Assembly: GCF_040183065.1 (NCBI RefSeq)
Contig: NC_091117.1
Location: 102,311,501 to 102,375,500 of the forward strand
Direction: 5' to 3'
Length of the DNA: 64,000 nucleotides
DNA from: Periplaneta americana
Taxonomy: Eukaryota > Arthropoda > Insecta > Blattodea > Blattidae
Both the position numbers and the translations under genes were made by a program. Positions within the stretch are counted from its first letter, which is position 1; each line of letters starts with the position of its first letter. Shown one piece after another: positions 22,218 to 34,040 of the stretch. The notes under the pieces were generated by a model, which saw nothing but the letters and a program-made list of their open reading frames with translations, made no database searches and was not told the DNA's origin.

Positions 22218-22554
22218 CGATGGAGAAAAATTCTCTCCAGCGCCGAGATTTGAACCCGGGTTTTCAGCTCTACGTGCTGACGCTTTATCCACTAAGCCAC
22301 ACCGGATTCCACCCCGGCATCGGAAGAATCGTCTCAGTTTTAAGTTCCAACTCTTGGGTTCCCTCTAGTGGCCGCCCTCTGCACTACGTCATAGATATCT
22401 ATGAACCTAGGACCGAAGTCCACACATGTGCTGAGGTTCACTCGTAATGAGTGACTAGTTGGCCGGGATCAGACGGAATAAGCGCCGTCATATGATAACG
22501 CAGAATACCTGCATGGAAATATCATATGTACTTCGGTACATTATAATAATATAT
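22218..22554 (-). mobile_element. tRNA-derived SINE, family S3
   Basis: On the minus strand there is an A box (tggcttagtggataaagc) and a B box (gggttcaaatctcgg), then gagagaatttttctcc at the end near 22218. About 200 bp of additional sequence (gtgtggacttcggtcc, ggcggccactagaggga) precedes the tRNA-like part, an unusual layout with the tRNA region near the 3' side. A perfect 12-bp TSD, agattacaaatg, lies at 22206-22217 and 22555-22566. It interrupts the I/R1-like LINE. Confidence 0.92.
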
Positions 22555-23209
22555 AGATTACAAATGGTTTTAAATATAATTTCTAAATGGAATCTCACCA
22601 TTTTTTCAAAGAAAACAGAATACACAGTTCTTACACGAAAGTACTCTTAAAAACTATCAGTCAACTTTAACCATAAATAATGAACAATTAGCATTCAATA
22701 GAAATTCCAAACTTCTTGGCATCACACTGGATGGAAAATGATTATGAAAATATCATATTTATATAAAATCATACAACAGTGTATGAAAATTATAGCAAGC
22801 AGGCAGTGGGGATCGGACAACTTAGTCATGAGGCAATTCTATCTTGCATATATTATATCAAAGCAAAATTAATATAGGGATGTAAAATATGGGGACATAT
22901 AGCACATTCAAATATAGTGAAATTGATAACAATACAAAACTCGGCACTAAGACTTTACTTAGGATGTCCCAAAACAACGCCTATCAACTTTATGGAAATT
23001 GAATTGAATGTTGAACCTCTTACCTACCATATACAAAAAGAAAAAAAGAATATTCATAAAATTAAAAAAAAAAACTACAGTTAACATCACCACAACATCC
23101 ACTACATGCATCGAATCCAGATCCCAAAGCTCCAAAACAATCCTTCAGATATGCAATCAGTCAAGCACCCACCATAATGAACACAATATAGCAAAGATCC
23201 CAGTGGCTC

Positions 23210-23755
23210 ATGACATACCTTCCTGGGAATGAAAGAAACCAAGATGTGCCAAGCAACAATACAAAACAAACCAACAATCAAATATTAAAGGCAGAAGTAC
23301 TTGAGATGCTCAACGAAATATACGATGATCACTTTCATATATATACAGACGGATCACTATCTGAAGAAGGCAAGTCTGGAGCTGGATACTACATCCCTTC
23401 AACACATGAAAAGTACTTCATCCCATGCTCTTCTGTCTCAAGCCTTGACACAGAGTTACTTGCTACTGATGCAGCTCTCCAATACTGCAAAGCTTTTTAT
23501 TATAGACAAATATGCATATTCACAGATTCAAAACCAGCCCTTCAAACACTAATCAAATACACACCAACTGCTTATGCATTCAGAGTTATACCTATTGTGC
23601 AATTAATAAATCTGCTTTCTAAAAATGGTAAATATATCACCTTTCAATGGATACCAGGCCACTGCAGGGTGCAAGGTAACATGATAGCAGGTGAAATAGC
23701 AAAAACTGCATTAAACCTTTTACCAATACCACAACCTACAGATTCCCTTGACAGA
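23210..23755 (+). pseudogene. LINE RNase H domain (part of the I/R1-like LINE)
   Basis: An open frame from 23210 contains a recognisable RNase H fold signature: IYTDGSLSEEGKSGAGYY (first Asp), SSLDTELLATDAAL (Glu), CIFTDSKPALQTL (second Asp) and FQWIPGHCRVQGN (His). The last acidic position, usually D in the pattern NExAD, is replaced by G in NMIAGEIAK. RNase H degrades the RNA strand during target-primed reverse transcription. The frame is cut by the hAT insertion at 23764; the remainder (NKQWTEDWLSGQTGRALWKI) resumes at about 25981. Confidence 0.85.
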
Positions 23756-24129
23756 ATAATAAGCAGGGAAAGGATTTATATGTAAATACATATTTACTTA
23801 TAAAGCTAATATAATTTATATTTTGCATTATCTTTATGTTTCACAATGTGTAGGGTTGAAAAATCCTACTTTTATTTTCCATATTTTTCCATATTTTAGA
23901 GTTTAGTACATATTTTCGTTAATTTCCATATATTTTCCATATTTCATATAAAACAGTCCATATTATATTAGGTTTAACAATAAAACAAAACAAAATTCCA
24001 TTAACTTTTAAAAATACATTTCAACAATAGAGATTTAAACACATGTTCAGTAATCCCTTTAACATCAGAGTTATTTGAAAATTAGCAGTCCTATCAACAA
24101 TGGGAAAGTAAGTTACAAAACTGTATTAA

Positions 24130-25722
<1,593 letters not shown>

Positions 25723-25840
25723 AAATTGTGTTTTGTTGAAACTACATTGGAAGATAAGGTACGTCCATTATATTTTTTGTTTAGTTTGATTAAAATGTAC
25801 CAATATTTAACGTACATAGTCATTTTTTTATAATTTTAAG

Positions 25841-25900
25841 TCCATATTTAATTCCATATTTTGGTAAAAATCCATATTTAATTCCATATTTTGGTAAAAA
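25841..25900. repeat. 30-bp perfect tandem duplication near the hAT right end
   Basis: Two identical 30-bp units (25841-25870, 25871-25900), each containing tccatatttaattccatatt followed by ttggtaaaaa. With the related ccatatttt words at about 23878-23960 they form the subterminal repeat set of this element. Subterminal motif clusters are known binding sites for hAT transposases; that role is inferred here. Confidence 0.85.
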
Positions 25901-26767
25901 TAACTACATATATATTTACATATTTCATATATTTTTAGTCCATATAAATCCGTTCCCTGATAATAAGTAATGTTCATAACATGATAAATAAGCAATGGAC
26001 AGAAGATTGGTTAAGTGGACAAACAGGAAGAGCACTATGGAAAATTTTAAACCCAACGATGTTAAAATCTACAGTGATGTTCTCAGACACGTACAAACTT
26101 TTGTTGCATAGGCTAGAATTGGACACTTTGTTACGGAAGCTTACCTGCACTGCTTTAAATTATCAGTCACCATTATGTAAAAAAAATTTTTAACAGAAGA
26201 AGAAATAATAGAACACATCCTACTTCATTGTAATAACATCAACCATAAACTGCAGGAAAGAATAAAAAAAACCACTCACCAATCCACAGTTCTGGAAAAT
26301 TGTTTATTTAATTTACTGTGGACATCGTATAATCAGCTTATAGCTGGACACATGTACAGTCAAATCTCCGTATAATGATTATCATTATGACGATAAATCC
26401 CTCTATTGCAATTAAAAATATAATTCTCCGCATAAAATGTATTCCTTCAATGTAAAAATTTCTCCCGATATAACGATATGCTCTTGTGCCGATATTTTGG
26501 ACCAACCTGTCTTTTTCTTCTATTTCTGTAGTATTGATTTTTTTTTATCCATCCATCATGGCTGGTTTCCTTATTTTCTTTCTTTCCCCGCTAGATGTCT
26601 TTTGCCCAATCTTGTTTTATTTATTTTTTTTATCTTCTTATACGTATGTGGAGAACGAGTTTATTTCCGGGTTTTTTCTGTTGTTTATTGGTTCGGTTCA
26701 TAATGTCTTTTTGATTGGTTAAATTTAAAATTTCTTTCTGTTTGTCATTGGTTGGGTTTTAGCTCTT

Positions 26768-26990
26768 GTGAGTGAAGTGACTCAGTGGAGCAGAAAGTCA
26801 GTCAGAGATACGACGGCGTGTCAAGTGGAGCTGGTAGTCAGTCAGAGACGGGCTCTGGAGAGAGTCAGAAATAGGACGGCGTGTCAGTCAGAGATGAGAT
26901 GTCAGTGAGAGATGGACTCTGCAGAGAGTCAGAGATAGGACGGCATGTCTGTTGGAGATAGGACATCAGTGAGACATGAGGCTTCTTAAA
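26768..26990 (+). repeat. degenerate short tandem repeat
   Basis: Imperfect iterations of a 25-40 bp unit with gtcagtcagagata and gacggcgtgtcag, roughly six occurrences. No reading frame is conserved across it. It lies in the left third of the pogo-like element. Confidence 0.7.
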
Positions 26991-27177
26991 GAGGGACCAC
27001 GGGTTCTACTCTCAGAGAGTAGGATTTCAGTGGGGCGACATCAAAAACAGTCTTGGATTACTGGACTGCTGGTTTTGGAGAACAGCAAGCCATGGGTTTC
27101 GACTTAAGAGTATCGTGAGAGGTTTATTTTTATTTAACTCTGAGTTTGCAATTTCATTTGCACTTCATTTTTCATCA

Positions 27178-27180
<3 letters not shown>

Positions 27181-27233
<53 letters not shown>
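27181..27233. repeat. (ATT)n microsatellite
   Basis: About 18 uninterrupted ATT units inside the pogo-like element. Similar runs occur at 31604-31665 and at the LINE tail 44667-44716, so this one may also mark an old LINE tail, though none is recognisable. Confidence 0.95.
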
Positions 27234-27234
<1 letters not shown>

Positions 27235-27623
27235 GTCTATTTTGTTTCGTGTATTCATATTGCTTATTTCACTTCCATTCACTAATTTTTCATATCTGTT
27301 TATATGTTAGATTCACTGCCCCATATTATTCAGAATTCTATAGATTTATACCAGATGTGACTGAGATCCTGAATTGAGTTATGTTTCAAGGAATTACTTT
27401 ATAGTTGTGTATCTTATGTATGTAACCAACTCTAGAATTTTGTATGATATTTTCATGTTTTCATTGACTAATCTACATTAATTATTATGGGGTTTTTTAA
27501 TAGTGAATGTGGGTGAATTTATTATTCCTTTTTCGATTTTCCATGAGCCATTCTCGTATCGCCTCTACACTAGTACCATAGTATCGCCCCATGGTACAGA
27601 TTTATATATATATATATATATAT

Positions 27624-28671
27624 TGTGACTTTTATTTCACACATCAATGTTGCTTTTATTCACAACAATAATCACTTTCTATACTGAATTTAAACACTCC
27701 CATCAACAATAGGTATTTCACTCCACATATCGTCCACACCTGTGGAGTAACGGTCAGCGCATCTGACCGCGAAACCAGGTGGCCCGGGTTCGAATCCTGG
27801 TCGGGGCAAGTTACCTGGTTGAGGTTTTTTCCGGGGTTTTCCCTCAACCCAATACGAGCAAATGCTGGGTAACTTTCGGTGCTGGACCCCGGATTCATTT
27901 CACCGGCATTATCACCTTCATTTCATTCAGACGCTAAATAACCTAGATGTTGATACAGCGTCGTATCAAATAACCCAATAAAATAAAATAAACTCCACAT
28001 ATCAACACCGTATTCGTTATTGCACTCTATGGACGACAATGACCATTCACTCCTAATCTCAACTAAAGTTCACAAAGCACTATTTACAACACAAAACTGT
28101 CAGTTCACAGTTCGTTTGCCTTGGCTAATAGCTCAGTCACTCAAGTTCACAGTATATCGAACCCAAGACTTGCAGAGTCAGTCCACTGAACTTCGAACTC
28201 AAGACTTTTGGAGGCAGTCCAGTCCAATGCACTCGAACTCAAGTCTTCCAACTGCGTTGCTTCCGCCTGGATGCTGCTCAAGTTCACTCGCGTGTCGAAC
28301 TCTAGACTCCTGACGCTCTGATTCACAACCTCAATTCGCTGTCCAATACTAACAACAACTGACTGGCTGGCTCCTTCTTCGCATCTCCTTTTTATCACTA
28401 AACCATAGTTTCCAGAAACTACGATGCTCGAAATTTCTACTTCTACAGACTTGTGTTCTCGCTGCTTCTTCCTGGACGATTCTGTTCGGGAGGTTTCGTC
28501 CCCCCCCTTCACCTCACACAGCGAAGCACCTGCAGCTTTGCGTCCCCTTTGCTTCGTACCACACCGCAAATGCCCATGCACCAGATGCGCACACAACCTC
28601 CCTCACCGCGCTGCCCGTCTCTCGTGCTCCCCGCCCTCTGTGGGACGCGCGATCGACTTTCGGCTGTCACA
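27624..28671 (-). mobile_element. probable solo LTR (minus orientation) containing a SINE
   Basis: Read on the minus strand it begins tgtgacagccgaaagtcg and ends gtgaaataaaagtcaca, that is TG...CA with TGTGAC/GTCACA ends. A plausible polyadenylation signal (aataaaag) lies close to the 3' end. Without the SINE (27732-27991 plus 12-bp TSD) it is about 776 bp. No gag-pol sequence follows on either side, so it looks like a solo LTR. No matching TSD was found: the left flank is a (TA)n run that may have obscured it. A 149-codon minus-strand frame inside has no recognised domain. Confidence 0.6.
27732..27991 (+). mobile_element. tRNA-derived SINE, family S1 (alternative head), copy c
   Basis: The head differs from copies a and b: A-box-like tggagtaacggtcagcgc and B box gggttcgaatcctgg. 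The body is shared (ggttttttccggggttttcc, cgctaaataacctaga, atacagcgtcgt). A perfect 12-bp TSD, actccacatatc, lies at 27720-27731 and 27992-28003. It interrupts the solo LTR. Copy d at 49262-49511 has the same alternative head. Confidence 0.97.
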
Positions 28672-29040
28672 TTATTTTATTGTTATATTTTCATGTTACT
28701 ATTTTTGAAGTTTGTTATTACCTCGGTTTTAGGCTAATAAATTTGTTATTGAAGTAAATGTTTAATTTTTTTTTTATTGTTAATTCCTTCCCATTCCAAT
28801 GGGATATTCATCTTTTTCAAGGGTTCATGACCGAATAGCAGTTATTAGTGACCCAATACAGTTCACTCTATTGCAATATATCTTTATTAAACGATATACT
28901 TTAATGTGTATGTTAGTATATTCTCTCTCTACTATGATAAAGCCTGGTAAAAATGAAATGTTTGTTGCCAAGTGATACAGTAAGTATGTGATCTTACTTG
29001 ATGGAAATCTCAGTTTAACTGACCATTGCGTATTTAGTGG

Positions 29041-30241
29041 CTTTGGATTTAATATGTGTATCAATTTCCGTGATGAGAGCTCTGAAACAAACCGATATAA
29101 GTGATTTTTTTTTTAAATGTAGGACAGTACAATGGGCAGCACATGAATCACTTCAGCAGTTCCTATCTAGTGTTAGTGATATTCCAGAAGAGTACAGCAC
29201 TTAATGTCTTTGAATTTAATAAGGTCTTTATGTGTGTCAATTTCCGTGAAGAGAGTTCTGAAACAAACTGATATAAATAAGTGATTTTTTTTATGTAGGA
29301 CAGTACAATGGGCAGCATATGAATCACTTAACAGTTCCTATCTAGTGTTAGTGATGTTCCAGAAGAATACAGCACTTAGTATCTTTGAATTTAATAAGGT
29401 CTTTATGTATGTCAATTTCCGTTAAGAGAGCTCTGAAACAAACTGGTATAAGTGATTTTTTTTTTTTTTCAAAAATTTTGTAGGACAATACACTGGGCAG
29501 CATGTGAATCACTTAGCAGTTCCTATCTAGTGTTAGTGATGTTCCAGAAGAGTACAGCACTTAGTGTCTTTGAATTTAATAAGGTCTTTATGTGTGTCAA
29601 TTTCCGTGAAGAGAGCTCTGAAACAAACTGGCATAAGTGATTTTTTTTTTTTTTTCAAAAATTTTGTAGGACAATACACTGGGCAGCATGTGAATCACTT
29701 AGCAGTTCCTATCTAGTGTTAGTGATGTTCCAGAAGAGTACAGCACTTAGTGTCTTTGAATTTAATAAGGTCTTTATGTGTGTCAATTTCCGTGAAGAGA
29801 GCTCTGAAACAAACTGGCATAAGTGATTTTTTTTTTTTTTTCAAAAATTTTGTAGGACAATACACTGGGCAGCATGTGAATCACTTAGCAGTTCCTATCT
29901 AGTGTTAGTGATGTTCCAGAAGAGTACAGCACTTAGTGTCTTTGAATTTAATAAGGTCTTTATGTGTGTCAATTTCCGTGAAGAGAGCTCTGAAACAAAC
30001 TGGCATAAGTGATTTTTTTTTTTTTTTCAAAAATTTTGTAGGACAATACACTGGGCAGCGTGTGAATGACTTCAGCAGTTCCTATCTAGTGTTAGTGATG
30101 TTCCAGAAGAGTACAGCACTTAGTGTCTTTGAATTTAATATGGTCTTTATGTGTGTCAATTTCCGTGAAGAGAGTTCTGAAACAAACTGATATAAGTGAT
30201 TTTTTTTTTTCAAAAAGTAGTACAGTACAATGGGCAGCATA
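29041..30241 (+). repeat. tandem array, seven copies of a 175-187 bp unit
   Basis: The anchor tcaatttccg recurs at 29061, 29237, 29412, 29597, 29783, 29969 and 30156, giving spacings of 176, 175, 185, 186, 186 and 187. The four inner units are nearly identical; outer units differ most, and the length change is mainly in a T-run. Each unit has a T-rich stretch, gtaggaca(g/a)tac, then a short coding-like block. Only the first unit keeps one frame: TVQWAAHESLQQFLSSVSDI then PEEYST and a stop. That looks like the terminal exon of a pogo-type transposase behind a polypyrimidine-AG acceptor. Confidence 0.95.
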
Positions 30242-30408
30242 TTAAGAGGGTTTCATTGATAATTTTAACACTTTGTACCATAATATACACACCAAGTAAG
30301 CTGATTAGAAAGCCTCTTACCAATTTAACTCTTATTTTTAAAACCCTCCTTATAAGAATACATCCCTTTATAACAATATTTTTCTTTATTCCCCTAGATT
30401 TGACTGTA

Positions 30409-31460
30409 TTGAGAACTAAATAAGTATTTGTCTTATAGAAACATTGTACTGGGAACCATTAAGTTGTCTGTACTGTGGGACCTACACTCTAGCGAGTTTG
30501 TCTGAATCTTTCTAAGCAAAACATATTTAAATTTAACATCTTCAAGACAATATTTTACCAATCTTAGTAAATCATCTGTTGTAATTATTACATTATTCAT
30601 GGATTCATTTGACAGTGATTCCACAATATTGCATGCATTTTGTTCCATTTATGCAGCCAACTCAAAAATGTAATCAAGTATTGGACGTGTTCATCATTTT
30701 CCCCTGAAATAGAACACATTAAGACATTATTTAATCTCTTGTCCTTGCCTGAAGTTTTTACATTCACAATCTCCCACCAATCTAACATGATTTGAATGTA
30801 CAATGCAGTTTCCTTACATCATGTTTCTCACCTGAAATTTTCAGACCTTGAATTACATTTTCATTGAAAATCTGAAGCACAAGTTTAACATTTTGCCTTT
30901 CCATTGAAGATGGGTGTAATGTCTTCATAGCCTATAGGCCCTACGCATATTTTACAAGTTTGTCACACTCTAATTCTTGTAGTTTCCTAACACTTGCTGT
31001 TGATTTTCTGACACAAAATCAGGAAAATTTATATAAATTTGTTCATCTCTTTGGTTAAGCCAGTTATTTCTGATGCATTTTAAAATGTGCACTGAATCAA
31101 AAACAAAGAACATAGGCCTACTCTCATCAACGAGATGAGGATATACACTTTTAGCTCTTTATTCTGAGAAAATAGTTGCATACATTTCCTGTTGATACTG
31201 TTGTTATCACTAATAACACAAATACCATAAAATTCTATTTCTTCCAAAGTTACGAGTATTATCACTTTCTTCAGGATTGCATATAGATTTTCTGCACACA
31301 TGGACTTCACTAGCACAATATGTATTACACCTTTAAAATTTGATAAAAGGCAGAAACTCGTGAAGTTATTGCCATGAATTCAGAGGGTTGCCTCATCGAT
31401 CATGAATTTGACACATTCAAATTACTTTAGTTCAGTTTCAAGCATTTATAAAATGTTGAA
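30409..31460 (-). pseudogene. P-element-type transposase relic 2
   Basis: Minus-strand pieces in order: FMIDEATL (about 31415), LVKSMCAENLYAILKKVI, YGICVISDNNSINRKCMQLF (second Asp region), DWWEIVNVKTSGKDKRLNNV, FLSWLHKWNKMHAI, TDDLLRLVKYCLEDVKFKYV, and, one frame over, QYRQLNGSQYNVSIRQI. This is the block order of P-element transposases of insects. Frameshifts separate most blocks, including one just after SLECR. It ends at the TA next to the pogo-like element. It is a different stretch and degree of decay from relic 1, so a separate insertion. Confidence 0.8.
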
Positions 31461-31602
31461 CATCAAATGCTGAATGAAAAATTTAAAGAAATCTCTTGTT
31501 TTCATTTATATAAAAATAAGTCTAAACAATGCTCTCTCCCAGTAGGTAGGGATAACTCTACTTCAAAAATGGTATGTATATTAACGCAAACATTATACGC
31601 GT

Positions 31603-31603
<1 letters not shown>

Positions 31604-31665
<62 letters not shown>
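31604..31665. repeat. (ATT)n microsatellite
   Basis: About 20 uninterrupted ATT units. No adjacent LINE body was recognised. Confidence 0.95.
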
Positions 31666-31667
<2 letters not shown>

Positions 31668-32140
31668 TTATGAAATTCAACAAATTGACACAGAATGGTG
31701 ATTGTTATGTAACACTGACATTGGGTCTCTAATATCAGTTAGGGTTGCCAACCCTCCCGTATTTCCCGGAATCTCCCGTATTTGGCAGTAATTTTCAATA
31801 GTCTCGTGGCTCCCGTATTTTTCTTCTCTTCGAGTATTTTCTTCCCTTATTTTTTCATAATGTAGAAGCTCTATTTCAAATATTTAATTTTGCCATGAAC
31901 GAAGATGATTCACACAATGAATTTTGTTGTTCTAGAGATTAATTAAAATGTGCAGTCTATATAGAAGGTAAATACTTGGCAGAAATGGTTTTCAATCCTG
32001 ACCATGTTAAAATAAAAAATGTTAACATTGGAAATTTGAAAAAAAAAAATAAATAATAACTGGTGGGTTTTGTTTTAAGCTTACCAGGTAGCAATGATGA
32101 CAGAGAGAGGTATGGTGTTTTCTCTCATGAACAATAAGTG

Positions 32141-33483
32141 TTGTTGTTTTCTAATGCCAGGCATTTGACAATGAAGTCATTTGACCTCTTGCACTCCAAT
32201 ATTTTTCAAAGATATTATCATGACCAGCCACTGAAACACAGATTCTGAGATGTTCCGAATCCATTTCTTGGTTTGAGTTGCACACTGGACAGTTAGGGGA
32301 CTGATATATTCCAATTCTATGCAGGTGTTTGTCCAAACAATCATGGCCTGTTGCCAATCTAAATGCAGCTACAGACGATTTTCGTGGTAAATCGGGAATT
32401 AACTGTGGATTTTGATGCAGAGAGTTCCATTTTTTCCCTTGGGATTGTGTTATTAAATTTTGTTTGTTGAAGTCTAAGTATGTAGATTTAATAAATCTTT
32501 TCACAGAGTAATACGTAGATTTAGTAACAGGTGTGTAAGTAGCAGTGCTGCCCTTCTTTGCTAAAGCATCCGTATTCTCGTTTCCCAGGATTCCACAATG
32601 GGATGGTATCCATTGGAATACAATTCTTTTATTGAGTGATATTAATTGAGAGAGCATTTTAGTTATTTCTCTGTTTGAGATGAAGGTGTGTGTTTAGAGA
32701 CTATTGATAGAATAGCTGCTTTGGAGTCTGACAATATAACTGCATTCCTAAATTTATTGATGTGGCATAGAAGATTCCTGAGACTTTCCCTTATTGCAAT
32801 GATTTCACCATCAAAACTTGCTGTTCCATATCCAAGAGATCTATAAAGTGAGAAGAGACAGCACGTAACACCTGCACTGGCACCTTGTTCTCTGGAGATC
32901 AAGGATCTGTCGGTGTATAAATGAAGCCAGTTTTGTGGAGGGTACCTAATATTAATTGTCTCTAAAGACAATTGTTTCAGTATTTCAGTGTTTACTTCTG
33001 ATTTCAGTATTTCTTCTGTTAAATTTAGATTATATTCTATATTTAATAGAGTTAAAGGGTTTGATTTAATTTGTAAGTTTTCTTTTAAATTCGGGATATT
33101 GATTTTCTGTTTTAATTCTTGAACAATGGATATGAAACTTTTTTGAGTTTTCAATCTACAGAGAGGACTGTATGAATGCCAATTGTTTCCTGGTAATCTG
33201 ATAAGTTTTTCATATTGAATCAGTGCTTTTTCTTCTATTGTCATTTTGATGCTGTTAATGTTAGTGAGGAGTCTCATAGAATCTATTGGAGTTGTTTTGA
33301 TTCCACCAGTAATGAGTCTGAGAGCTTGGTTTTGAACATATTCTATGTCGTTTATGAAAGGTGAAGTAATTAAAATTTCTCCGCAGTATGTCAGCACTGG
33401 CTGTATAAACATTTTGTATGTAGTGTTCCAAGTATTCCTAGAGCATCCCCATTTCTTTCCTGCTAGTCTTTTTAGAAGGGAGA
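32141..33483 (-). mobile_element. 5'-truncated LINE with RNase H, 1343 bp
   Basis: A perfect 14-bp TSD, atgaacaataagtg, lies at 32127-32140 and 33484-33497. The 3' end faces 32141 and has a short A/C-rich tail (aaaacaacaa) instead of poly-A. The same 3' end occurs at 16659-16981. The retained ORF covers the end of the RT domain through RNase H and the terminal zinc knuckle; the 5' part is missing, as expected for incomplete target-primed reverse transcription. Confidence 0.97.
32151..33483 (-). pseudogene. LINE ORF2 C-terminal part: RT end, RNase H, zinc knuckle; one frameshift
   Basis: The frame 33483-32663 begins inside the thumb of RT (KMFIQPVLTYCGEILITSPF). It then has RNase H residues in LYTDRSLISREQGASAG (Asp; the usual Gly after it is Arg), SFDGEIIAIRESL (Glu) and VILSDSKAAILSI (Asp). 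A one-base frameshift between SSQTEK and ITKMLSQL (about 32660) leads to the second frame: FQWIPSHCGILGNENTDALA (His and last Asp), then CPVCNSNQEMDSEHLRIC and the stop after NAWH. One frameshift and few other lesions make this a fairly young copy. Confidence 0.9.
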
Positions 33484-34040
33484 ATGAACAATAAGTGAAC
33501 AGATATTTAAAACATGAGCGCGACACATATAATCAACTGATACTGAAAATCGCAATCAACTTCAACTAAAGAACTAATGTAGAAGCTTTATTTCAAATAT
33601 TTAATTTTGCCATGAACGAAGATGATTCACACAATGAATTTTGTTGTTCTAGAGATTAATTAAAATGTGCAGTCTATATAGAAGGTAAATACTTGGCAGA
33701 AATGGTTTTCAATTCTGATAATGTTAAAATAAAAAATGTTAACATTGGTAATTTGAAGAAAAAAAACTGGTGGGTTTTGTTTTAAGCTTACCAGGTAACA
33801 ATGGTGACAGAGAGAGGTATGGTGTTTTCTCTCATGAACAATAAGTGGGCAGATATTTAAAACATGAGCGCGACACATATAATCAACTGAGAACTAAAAA
33901 TGGCAATCAACTTCAACTAAAGATAATTTTTTCAATTTGTAAAAAAAAAAAAATAATAATAATAATAACAATTTCGCGAGGCGAAACCGAACAGATTCCT
34001 TAGTCTCCCGTATTTTCTTCAAAAAAAAGTTGGTGTCCCT

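Larger units (their letters stand above)
26357..30406. mobile_element. pogo/Tigger-like element, internally rearranged
   Basis: It begins cagtcaaatctccgtataat and, reverse-complemented from the right end, cagtcaaatctaggggaata; 11 bp are identical. TA flanks both ends (26355-26356, 30407-30408). Pogo-like termini commonly start CAGT-CAA and lie next to TA. No DDE domain is recognised. The interior holds a degenerate tandem repeat, an (ATT)n run, a probable solo LTR with a SINE inside, and the 175-187 bp tandem array. The left flank is LINE sequence and the right flank is P-element sequence, so the insertion sits at, or created, a junction between them. Confidence 0.7.
31858..33905 (+). repeat. 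direct duplication of a ~340-bp segment, one copy split by a LINE
   Basis: Copy 1 is 31858-32140 plus 33498-33572; copy 2 is 33573-33905. Both run from tgtagaagct(c/t)tatttcaa through acgaagatgattcacacaat and gcgcgacacatataatcaac. Similarity is high, with scattered substitutions and small indels. The LINE at 32141-33483 interrupts only copy 1, so copy 2 serves as an empty site and defines the insertion precisely. Confidence 0.93.
31741..34040. mobile_element. element with lctcccgtatt-type ends, containing a duplication and a LINE
   Basis: The left end reads agggttgccaaccctcccgt and continues ggaatctcccgtatttggc; the right end, reverse-complemented, reads agggacaccaac followed inward by acgggagactaag-like sequence. 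Repeated ctcccgtatt words at both ends are seen at the termini of some insect DNA transposons (from memory). A TSD is not clear. The interior is non-coding apart from the nested LINE (32141-33483) and consists largely of two copies of a segment of about 340 bp. Confidence 0.5.

Noticed and set aside
28147-28596. A 149-codon minus-strand frame
   Set aside because: It lies wholly inside the probable LTR, contains no known domain and is compatible with a GC-richer LTR promoter region.
29041-30241. Array of regular repeats as a CRISPR-like locus
   Set aside because: Units are contiguous, 175-187 bp and similar throughout, with no unique spacers; the genome is eukaryotic.
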